From Arthrobacter rhizosphaerae (GTDB taxonomy: Bacteria > Actinomycetota > Actinomycetes > Actinomycetales > Micrococcaceae), in NCBI RefSeq assembly GCF_023062595.1, contig NZ_JALLAN010000009.1:62001-126000 (forward strand): DNA of 64,000 bases, written 5' to 3'. The notes beneath the pieces are model-generated. The model did no database searches. It was not told the origin of the DNA and saw only the letters and a program-made list of their open reading frames with translations. Of this stretch, positions 34,127 through 41,101 are shown piece by piece (position 1 is the stretch's first letter; each line of letters opens with the position of its first letter). The translations under genes and the position numbers were made by a program.

Positions 34127-35185
34127 TTAAGGTTCTGTGACGGAGCCTGGCGAGAGCACCCTGCGGCGCACGCTGACAGGGGCTGTCGACTCGCGCTCCA
34201 GGAGGAGCGGCACAGCTGTGGAGTCCTGAACCGCCTCCGGGGCTGCCAGGCTCTGCTGCAGCAAACCGAAGGCCCTGTTGCCCAGGCCCTTGAAGTCCGG
34301 GGCAACCGTGCTCAGGGCGGGCCAAGTGAATTCGCTGAAAGGCTGATTGTCCCAGCCGACAATCGAAACGTCCTCGGGCACGCGGATTCCCTTCTCCAAT
34401 AACGCCCGCATGGCAGCGAGAGCCAGGCCGTCATTGGAACAGAACACCGCAGTGATGTCAGGACTGGAGGCGATCCGAAGGCCCTGCTGGTACCCGGAGT
34501 GAGTGTCCCGGGAGGCTTCGAGTACGGCTGGAGGGGCGATCCCGGCGTCGGTCAGCGCGTCATGCCAGCCTTGGTATCGGCCTGAGAACTGGCTGAGGGG
34601 GAAGAGGCCAAGATGGTGGACGGTGCGGTGCCCAAGCCCCAACAGATGCTCTGTTGCTTGCCGCCCTGCAGCATATTCGTCGATGAAAGCGTAAGGGAAG
34701 CCTTTCTGGCCCGCCTGGAATCCTGACGCCGCAACAATAGGAACAGTTTTCGGCAACTGCCGGAGCACCTCCGCTGCCGAGGGGTCGAAGTCCAACACGA
34801 TTATCCCGGCGAGTTGCTGCTGCAGGACGAGCTCCAGGGCGGCCTGAACATCCGAAGGGTCGGGAGATTTCACTGCGGATATGACGATCGTGTAGCTGGC
34901 AGCCTTGGCCGCTTCTTCAATTCCGGCAATCGTGTAGGCGTAACCATACGTTTCCGTGCTTGCGGCGAAAATGGCCACCATTGTCCGCTTGCCGCTCTTG
35001 AGTGCCCGTGCCAGCGGACTCGGATGGTATTGGAGTTCCTTAATCGCTTCCAGCACACGCTTGCGGCGCTCTTCGCTGACGGGGATGTTCCCGGTCAGTA
35101 CACGGGAAACCGTCGGCACCGAAACCCCAGCCAACCTCGCGACGTCGGCAATGACTGGCACCCGCTCGTTCTTAGCTATCCTCAT
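34127..35185 (-). CDS. LacI-family transcriptional regulator
   Basis: A 352-residue repressor. The DNA-binding helix-turn-helix spans residues 11-32 (ADVARLAGVSVPTVSRVL), with the hinge helix around NIPVSEERRKRVLEA. The C-terminal sugar-binding domain contains AVFCSNDGLALAAMRALLEKG and SIVGWDNQPFSE. It lies directly upstream of the transporter/lyase operon on the same strand. One copy of the palindrome precedes its own start by 57 bp and another precedes the operon, so it probably represses both until an oligosaccharide is present. Confidence 0.95.
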   Translation of the reverse strand: MRIAKNERVPVIADVARLAGVSVPTVSRVLTGNIPVSEERRKRVLEAIKELQYHPSPLARALKSGKRTMVAIFAASTETYGYAYTIAGIEEAAKAASYTIVISAVKSPDPSDVQAALELVLQQQLAGIIVLDFDPSAAEVLRQLPKTVPIVAASGFQAGQKGFPYAFIDEYAAGRQATEHLLGLGHRTVHHLGLFPLSQFSGRYQGWHDALTDAGIAPPAVLEASRDTHSGYQQGLRIASSPDITAVFCSNDGLALAAMRALLEKGIRVPEDVSIVGWDNQPFSEFTWPALSTVAPDFKGLGNRAFGLLQQSLAAPEAVQDSTAVPLLLERESTAPVSVRRRVLSPGSVTEP

Positions 35186-35241
35186 TGTTCCGCCCTGTGG
35201 TCCGGCTTCGATGTCTCAGCGAAAGGCTACCCGACTGGCGG

Positions 35242-35255
35242 TGATATCGATATCA
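35242..35255. promoter_or_regulatory. LacI-family operator upstream of the regulator gene
   Basis: TGATATCGATATCA, a perfect palindrome 57 bp before the regulator ATG on the minus strand. It is identical in its 14-bp core to the site at 34067-34082. Autoregulation is expected. Confidence 0.75.
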
Positions 35256-35262
35256 AGGAGGC

Positions 35263-35688
35263 TTAATCGTCGCGCGCCTTCCGGGTTGCGGCGTCGTTGG
35301 CCTTCTGCAGCGCTTTGACCAACTGATCCTTGTCCATCTTTGAACGGCCGTTGATGTTCAGCTCCTGGGCGCGTTTGTAGAGGTGCTGCTTCGAGGCGTT
35401 CGCATCCACGCCTCCGGCGGTGGGTTCGGAGGAGTCGATACCTTCCTCCGCGCGTTTGTCGGAGGGCCCACGCTTCTCTTTCGGCTCCCAGTGGTCCCCC
35501 ACCTTTTCGTAGCTGTGCTTTAACGATGCGAACGCTGCACGGGCTGCACGGCTCTCGTCATTGTCGTAGGTTTCGAGGGCGGAATCGTAGGTTTTGGCGA
35601 AGGTGTCCTGGGCTTTCTGCTCAGAGCGCTGCAGCGTCGAGGGAAGCTCTTCCTTGCGTGCGTGGTCGTTCTTGCCGGTTTTAGGCAT
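35263..35688 (-). CDS. ChaB-domain protein with C-terminal Rho_N-like motif
   Basis: A 141-residue charged protein, started at the ATG at 35688 because the ChaB domain begins there (PSTLQRSEQKAQDTFAKTYDSAL). Residues about 14-70 are the ChaB fold, and the last 40 residues (LYKRAQELNINGRSKMDKDQL) look like a Rho_N/SAP-type helical module that can bind nucleic acid. The middle is an acidic linker. ChaB was first named as a cation transport regulator, but many members are uncharacterised. An upstream reading would add 49 unrelated residues. It is in the same direction as the lacI gene. Confidence 0.85.
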   Translation of the reverse strand: MPKTGKNDHARKEELPSTLQRSEQKAQDTFAKTYDSALETYDNDESRAARAAFASLKHSYEKVGDHWEPKEKRGPSDKRAEEGIDSSEPTAGGVDANASKQHLYKRAQELNINGRSKMDKDQLVKALQKANDAATRKARDD

Positions 35689-35883
35689 GGCATCCACAGT
35701 CCTTTCATCAGCAAGCTGATTATCCGGATGCAACCAGCTTAGCCACCGACTCGCCCCGTCAGGCAGCCCCTCGCCAAACTGCATGATTCGTGCTGGGATG
35801 TTGCTAAGTCCGGTCCCTTCGAGCGGACCATTCACACGTCATCGCCCTGGAGGCGAGCATCATCCGGCTGAGGAGACAAATAA

Positions 35884-36783
35884 ATGCCATCTATGGACGG
35901 ACGGGTCGCGCTCGTGACGGGAGCCACCGGTGGCATCGGAAAAGCAATCGCGACGGCGTTGGCACGCGAAGGCGCGAGCGTTGTGGTTGTAGGGCGCACA
36001 ACCGCCCGCGCGGAAGAATCCATAAGAGACATAGCCAGGAATGTTCCAACAGCGAAGCTTGAGCCGCTGGCCTGTGACCTCTCCAGCCAGGCATCAATCC
36101 GCTCCGCGGTAAGCGACTTCCTTTCCCGTCACGACAGGCTCGACGTACTGGTGAACGCTGCCGGGGTGTTCCGTAAGGAGCGGCAAATAACCCCCGACGG
36201 TCTCGAGATGACGTTCGCCACGAATGTAATGGCCTACTTCCTTCTCACTGACCTGCTGTTGGATGCGCTCAAAAGGGCAGCGTCCACGGACGGCGGGGTC
36301 GGTTCCCCAGCGTCCGGCCCACCTGAGGGCACTCTGAATACGTCCCGGGTGGTGAATATTGCGTCCCGGTACTCGAATACGAAGATCGACTTTGACGACC
36401 TCCAGAGCGCGAAAGGCAAGTACTCATACCTGCGTTCGACACCTCCGACGATGCTCGGACGCGTGCTCCTGACCCAGGAGTTCGCGGAACGGCTGAAGGG
36501 AACGGGGGTAGTTGTAAATGCAGTCCACCCCGGCCTGGTCAAGGACACCGCCCTTCTTCAGGATGTCGGCGGGCCGTTCCGCTGGCTAACCAACAAATTC
36601 GGCAAGCCGGCTGACAAGGCCGTCGACACTGCCATTTGGCTCGCGACGTCCCCTGAGGCGGCTGTGGTCTCCGGCAGGTTTTGGTCCAAGGGCAAGGAAA
36701 TGCCTACGCCAGGGATGGGGTCAGATCCGGAAGCCCGAAAGCGGTTCTGGGACGCGTGTACCCGTCTGGCCAATCCCCGCTGA
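35884..36783 (+). CDS. Short-chain dehydrogenase-like protein lacking the YxxxK motif
   Basis: A 299-residue Rossmann protein of the retinol-dehydrogenase-like SDR group. The cofactor motif is TGATGGIG (12-19), NAAG is at 91-94, the catalytic-type Ser161 is in NIAS, and VNAVHPGLV follows. In the position where this group has YxxSK, the sequence reads TPPTM (186-190), so I find no YxxxK and classical dehydrogenase chemistry may be lost. An extended loop (about 131-152) is inserted before it. It could bind a nucleotide without catalysis or use another base. The start follows GAGGAGA. Confidence 0.85.
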   Translation: MPSMDGRVALVTGATGGIGKAIATALAREGASVVVVGRTTARAEESIRDIARNVPTAKLEPLACDLSSQASIRSAVSDFLSRHDRLDVLVNAAGVFRKERQITPDGLEMTFATNVMAYFLLTDLLLDALKRAASTDGGVGSPASGPPEGTLNTSRVVNIASRYSNTKIDFDDLQSAKGKYSYLRSTPPTMLGRVLLTQEFAERLKGTGVVVNAVHPGLVKDTALLQDVGGPFRWLTNKFGKPADKAVDTAIWLATSPEAAVVSGRFWSKGKEMPTPGMGSDPEARKRFWDACTRLANPR

Positions 36784-36804
36784 GCAGGCCCATCCGCCGT
36801 TATG

Positions 36805-37596
36805 TCAGGCAGTCGAGTTGCTCACAACGGCAACGCGGATGCTTTGAAGGGATTCTGCTGATTTGCCCGTGGATGGGGTGTATTCCAGACCGATTCCTCC
36901 CTGGTATCCGAGATCTTTGAGTGCGCGGATCTGCTTCTTCCAGTCAACCGAACCTGATCCCGGCTCGTGGCGGCCGGGGTGATCGGCCACTTGGACGTGG
37001 CCTATCAGGTCGATGGAACCAGTGAGAACTTCTGCGGGGTCCTCGTCCATCACCACCGAGTGGTAGAGGTCGTAGAGCATTTTGACGTTGGCCGACTCCA
37101 CGTCGCGAAGGATCTCAAGCGCCAACGGGGTTGAACTGAGGTAGGTGCCGACGTGGTCAATCCGGTTGTTCAGGTTCTCGAGGACCAGGGTAACTCCAGC
37201 ATCCTCCGCGTAGGGTGCCGCCGCCCGCAAAGCAGCGGTCAGAGCCTTCCTCTGCTCGACGTCAGTAGCAACTTCCCGGGTCTCCCCCGCCACCAGAACA
37301 AGGTTGGGAATCCCGAGCCGCTGCGCGATAGGCAAAGACTCCTGCACGGCCGTGACGAACTCGTCCTGCCGTGCGGGGTCAACAGCCTGGCTCTGGGGCT
37401 CGCTGACCATCGTGATGGTCGAGAGTCCTGTTTCTCCCAATGCCCGTTCCATCGCGTCTATGTCCTTGTTGCGCCAGAGCCAGAACTCAACCGCGTCGAT
37501 GCCGGACTCTTTGACAGCCTTCAGCTGCGGAAGCGACATTGGCTCGCCGAACTCGCGGAAGAGCATCTCGGTGCATACCGATAGTTCATAACTCAT
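36805..37596 (-). CDS. Hydroxypyruvate isomerase-like TIM-barrel protein
   Basis: A 263-residue AP-endonuclease-2-type TIM barrel of the Hyi/sugar-phosphate isomerase family. The two conserved metal-linked acids are in LENLNN (first Glu) and GLEYTP (second Glu), with the middle metal-binding cluster YDLYHSVVMDEDP and HVQVADHPGRHEPGSG between. These match hydroxypyruvate or related 3-keto-sugar isomerases. It is cytosolic. The start follows a GGGAG site. It is convergent with the SDR gene over a 21-bp gap. Confidence 0.88.
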   Translation of the reverse strand: MSYELSVCTEMLFREFGEPMSLPQLKAVKESGIDAVEFWLWRNKDIDAMERALGETGLSTITMVSEPQSQAVDPARQDEFVTAVQESLPIAQRLGIPNLVLVAGETREVATDVEQRKALTAALRAAAPYAEDAGVTLVLENLNNRIDHVGTYLSSTPLALEILRDVESANVKMLYDLYHSVVMDEDPAEVLTGSIDLIGHVQVADHPGRHEPGSGSVDWKKQIRALKDLGYQGGIGLEYTPSTGKSAESLQSIRVAVVSNSTA

Positions 37597-37740
37597 TCGC
37601 TGCCCTTTTCTCCCTGTCTGGTGGAACCACCACTAGGAGATTATGCCAGCACAGGCAAAGAGCGCACCGGGCTCCGATCTCGCCCTGGAGAGGCATCCGC
37701 CACTTAGCATGGAAGAGGGCCGACGCGATGGAAGGGTTGA

Positions 37741-38313
37741 GTGGTGAAGAGCTACAGGTACGACGTCGAGATCGTCCACCTGCTCGTGTCTCCGGAGCAC
37801 GCCTACTTCGGCCGGGCCAAGGACGGCGCAGCGGACGTCCCGACGGCGGATGCTGACCGGGTGGAACTCGTGGCCGGCAAAGGGATTGTCGGTGATCGGT
37901 TCTTCGGCAAGGCTGCGCACATGGATGCAGCAGTGACCCTGTTCGCCGTGGAGGCTCTCGAATCCATTGCCTCAGACCTCGGCGTGGGGCCGCTGGATCC
38001 GCTCCTGACGCGGCGCAATATCGTCCTCAGAGGCGCCGAGCTCGCCCCGCTTATCGGTGAGGAGTTCGCGTTGGAATCCCACGGAGCCCTGGTCCGGCTA
38101 CGGGGCGGACGGCCTGCCCACCCTTGCGCCTGGATGGACAAGGTTTTAACGCCGGGAGCGCACGCGGCGATGCGGGGGCGTGGGGGCCTGCGCTGCCAGC
38201 CGCTTTCGGATGGCATCCTGCACCGTGGGCCGGCCACGCTGCTCAGCCCCGTGCCCCTCCAACCTGAGCTGGCCGGTACGGCCACCGTGCTGAGACCCAC
38301 ACGGTTGCCGTAA
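37741..38313 (+). CDS. MOSC-domain protein
   Basis: A 190-residue protein with the MOSC fold of molybdenum-cofactor sulfurase C-terminal domains. GKGIVGDRFFGK is at 45-56, RRNIVLRG follows, and the likely Mo-site cysteine is Cys128 in PAHPCAWMD. Such small proteins may reduce N-hydroxylated compounds or handle sulfur-carrier or Moco chemistry. The GTG at 37741 follows GGAAGG. No obvious partner lies beside it, although two other molybdopterin enzymes occur earlier in the window. Confidence 0.88.
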   Translation: MVKSYRYDVEIVHLLVSPEHAYFGRAKDGAADVPTADADRVELVAGKGIVGDRFFGKAAHMDAAVTLFAVEALESIASDLGVGPLDPLLTRRNIVLRGAELAPLIGEEFALESHGALVRLRGGRPAHPCAWMDKVLTPGAHAAMRGRGGLRCQPLSDGILHRGPATLLSPVPLQPELAGTATVLRPTRLP

Positions 38314-38364
38314 CCCAGGGCTCTGACGCAAGCTGACTGCCCCTGATGTGTGTCAGGATCAGAT

Positions 38365-39303
38365 ATGCCTGACCGCCTGATGCTGCTCGACACTGCGTCG
38401 CTGTACTTCCGTGCCTTTTATGGCCTGCCCGATACGATCCGCCGCGGCGACGGCACCCCGGTGAACGCCGTTCGCGGTCTCCTGGACATGATCGCGCGGC
38501 TGACTACCGACTACGATGCGACCCACCTCGTTGCATGCTGGGACGATGACTGGCGCCCGCAGTGGCGCGTGGACCTCCTACCGACCTACAAGTCGCACCG
38601 GGTCGCCGAGGTGGTAGCGGGCGCTGCCGATGTTGAGGTGGTGCCGGACGCGCTTGAAGCGCAGCTTCCGCTGATTCGCCGGGTACTGGAGCTCGCCGGC
38701 ATCGCCGTGGTGGGGGCTCCCGAGCATGAGGCCGACGACGTCATCGGCACCTATGCCAGCCACGCCGACCTTCCTGTCGACGTGGTGACCGGCGACCGCG
38801 ACCTCTTCCAGGTAGTTGACGACGCCCGCCAGGTGCGCGTCATCTATACCGCCCGGGGGATGAAAAACCTGGAAGTCATTACGGAGATCGTCATCGTGGG
38901 CAAGTACCGTGTGCTGCCCCAGCAGTATGCCGACTACGCCACGCTCCGCGGCGACGCTTCCGACGGGTTGCCGGGCGTCGCCGGCATCGGCGAAAAAACT
39001 GCGGCCTCGCTGCTCAAAGAATATGGCACGCTCGAAGGGCTTTTGGAGGCGGCGTTAATTGCAGGAAGCGGGCTGTCAGCGCCGGTTCGCTCGAAGCTCG
39101 CCGCGGCCGCTGACTATCTCGTGGTGGCCCCAACCGTCGTTAACGTCGTGCGAGATCTCAAACTGCCGACGCTCGAGGAGGCGGGCGCGCAACTGCGTCC
39201 TGTCCTCGGTGATTCGCGCGTCGAACTGGAACGGCTCGCAACCGACTGGAACCTCGGTGGCTCAGTCAGACGGCTCCTCGAAGCCCTCGACCGGCGTCAG
39301 TGA
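38365..39303 (+). CDS. 5'-3' exonuclease (PolA N-terminal-like)
   Basis: A 312-residue stand-alone FEN-like nuclease. The acidic metal ligands are in LLDTASLYFRAF, ACWDDDWRP, HEADDVIGTYA and TGDRDLFQVVDD. The helix-3-turn-helix DNA-binding loop reads PGVAGIGEKTAASLL. It lacks polymerase domains. Such proteins remove flaps or RNA primers and can back up Pol I. I chose the ATG at 38365, preceded by CAGGA; a GTG at 38350 would add five residues. Its 3' end overlaps the convergent LLM oxidoreductase gene by 38 bp. Confidence 0.93.
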   Translation: MPDRLMLLDTASLYFRAFYGLPDTIRRGDGTPVNAVRGLLDMIARLTTDYDATHLVACWDDDWRPQWRVDLLPTYKSHRVAEVVAGAADVEVVPDALEAQLPLIRRVLELAGIAVVGAPEHEADDVIGTYASHADLPVDVVTGDRDLFQVVDDARQVRVIYTARGMKNLEVITEIVIVGKYRVLPQQYADYATLRGDASDGLPGVAGIGEKTAASLLKEYGTLEGLLEAALIAGSGLSAPVRSKLAAAADYLVVAPTVVNVVRDLKLPTLEEAGAQLRPVLGDSRVELERLATDWNLGGSVRRLLEALDRRQ

Positions 39304-40321
39304 GACTTTCGGCGTCCGCGTGCCAACTCCGGGAAAAGATCCCGGCCAAGAGCCGGTCGGATTCTGACTGGCCGACGACGTCGAAAGCCCCTCCGGTCAC
39401 CAGCAGTTCATCGGCTCCAGTAGCCTCAGCCAGGCTTTCGAGCTGGCGCCGGACTTCCGCTGCGGTGCCGTATATCGACGTCGAGAGGCTGCTTTCGAGG
39501 GCAGTGTTCTCCCGGGGACTCAGCGTGCCCTCCTGGTCGTTGTCCACAGGCTCCAGGGCAGCGAATGAGCCTGTGGTCCGGGACCGCGCGAGCGCGATCG
39601 CTTCAGGCAGAAGCAGTTTCCTGGCATCATCCGGGCTCGGGCCCACAGCAACGTTGACGGCAACCATGACGAAGGGCTTGTCGAACCAGCGTGATGGACG
39701 GAAGCGCGCCCGGTACCTCTCCAAGGATGGTATCTTCCCGCTCTGATCGGTCTTGAATACCGCTGGCCCTCCCAAGACCACGGCAAGGCCGGCCCGAGCC
39801 GCAGTTTCGATCCCAGATCCCGTGGCCAGCACAAAAACCGGAGGGAGCGAAGCGTTCCGCGGGCGCACCGTAACGGACGCGGACCCGGACAGGTAGCCGA
39901 GGAGTTCGATCAGATCATCTTCAAACCGCTCCGCGTCCGCCTTCCCGCTCTTCAGGGCTTTCCGGACGGCCTGTGTGAAACCGACCGACCGGCCCAGGCC
40001 CAGATCGATCCGCCCGGGATAAAGTGCCTCAAGGGTTGCCGCCTGTTCTGCGACCACCAGCGGCTGGTGGTTGGGAAGCATAATCCCACCCGAACCGACT
40101 CGAATGGAATGGGTGCGGCCGGCAATTGCTGCCATCAGCACGGCGGGGACCGATCCGGCGATGCCAGGGACCGCATGGTGTTCTGCCACCCAAAATCGGT
40201 GGTATCCGAGTTCCTCGGCCAGCCGTGCGCGGTCCAACACCCGATGCAGGGCTTCGGAGGCGGAAAACCCCACCCTGCTGTTGGCGCGGTCGAGGATGGA
40301 TATCCGTGCGGGTAGGAGCAT
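39266..40321 (-). CDS. LLM class oxidoreductase (MsnO8-like)
   Basis: A 351-residue luciferase-like TIM barrel that would use FMNH2 or F420. The MsnO8-type N terminus SILDRANSRVGFSASEAL is followed by FWVAEHHAVPG, GGIMLPNHQPLVVAEQ and GRIDLGLGRSVGF, all typical of the family. ATG at 40321; a GTG five codons upstream (40336) is an alternative. Substrate is unknown and no flavin reductase is adjacent. The last 38 bp overlap the exonuclease gene on the other strand. Confidence 0.88.
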   Translation of the reverse strand: MLLPARISILDRANSRVGFSASEALHRVLDRARLAEELGYHRFWVAEHHAVPGIAGSVPAVLMAAIAGRTHSIRVGSGGIMLPNHQPLVVAEQAATLEALYPGRIDLGLGRSVGFTQAVRKALKSGKADAERFEDDLIELLGYLSGSASVTVRPRNASLPPVFVLATGSGIETAARAGLAVVLGGPAVFKTDQSGKIPSLERYRARFRPSRWFDKPFVMVAVNVAVGPSPDDARKLLLPEAIALARSRTTGSFAALEPVDNDQEGTLSPRENTALESSLSTSIYGTAAEVRRQLESLAEATGADELLVTGGAFDVVGQSESDRLLAGIFSRSWHADAESLTDAGRGLRGAV

Positions 40322-40345
40322 ATGAGGTTGAACCACCGTGGTCCC

Positions 40346-40359
40346 GGAGGAATTCCTCC
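40346..40359. repeat. Palindrome GGAGGAATTCCTCC upstream of the LLM gene
   Basis: A perfect 14-bp palindrome that carries Shine-Dalgarno-like GGAGG on both strands. It lies 24-37 bp before the LLM ATG and 29 bp after the stop of the RibD-like gene. It could be a ribosome site by chance or an operator. Confidence 0.4.
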
Positions 40360-40387
40360 TTCAATGGGAAAGCGTCCCAGGCGTGGC

Positions 40388-40993
40388 CTAAATGCTGGCT
40401 GAGAGCCCGTGCGATGAAACGGATCTGTTTACTCGATATTCCAGCTCGATCAGCCCTTTGTCGTACGGCTTCGCGCTCAGCAGGTTCAGTAGGGTGGGAT
40501 CCTGGCCGGCGGGAAACACGCCCCGCCCCGACCCAATCGCGACGGGCATAACAACGAGCCGCACACCGTCAACTTCGCCGGCATCGAAGAACGCCTCGCT
40601 CAGCGTGAGGCTGCCCCAGAGAACTACGGTGCCCTCGATCTCACCCTTAATGCGGCGGATCGCGTCCACGGCATCGCCGGACTCGATGGTAGCTTCCTGG
40701 TACTCTCCCCACGGCGCCTTCTCGAGCTGCCGGGAGAACACAAAGCGGCGGAGCCCGTTCAAAGCCGGTGCAATGATTTCCCCCTCTGATGCAGGAGTTG
40801 GCCAGTACTCCACAAACATCCGGTAGGTGGATGCCCCGAGCACCATGGCGTCGACAGTTTGGAGCCAGCTGAGCTGGTTCTGGTCGAACTCCGCGGTGCC
40901 ACCCTCGAGCAGTTCGTAGGCGTTGAACTCGTTGTTCGCGTTGGCTGCGAACCCATCGGCGGTCACGAACTGCTGGACAACCAGTTGTCCCAT
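40388..40993 (-). CDS. RibD C-terminal/dihydrofolate reductase-like protein
   Basis: A 201-residue protein with the DHFR-like fold found in RibD C-terminal reductases. It begins LVVQQFVTADGFAA, then VDAMVLGASTYRMFVEYWP, and VVLWGSLTLSEAFFDAGEVDGVRLVVMPVAIGSG in pieces, which is the NADPH-binding signature. It is probably a small NADPH-dependent reductase with unknown substrate. The start has AAGGAG upstream. It lies 66 bp upstream of the LLM oxidoreductase on the same strand, so the two may be co-transcribed. Confidence 0.88.
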   Translation of the reverse strand: MGQLVVQQFVTADGFAANANNEFNAYELLEGGTAEFDQNQLSWLQTVDAMVLGASTYRMFVEYWPTPASEGEIIAPALNGLRRFVFSRQLEKAPWGEYQEATIESGDAVDAIRRIKGEIEGTVVLWGSLTLSEAFFDAGEVDGVRLVVMPVAIGSGRGVFPAGQDPTLLNLLSAKPYDKGLIELEYRVNRSVSSHGLSASI

Positions 40994-41101
40994 GTTCGGC
41001 TCCTTCCCTGCGTCGTTCGAGGGACACTACGCCGCGCCGGGACAACCTTCAACCCCTGCGAAAATGCCAATCGTTACCGGCCCTGGCAGAACGCCGCGGC
41101 G

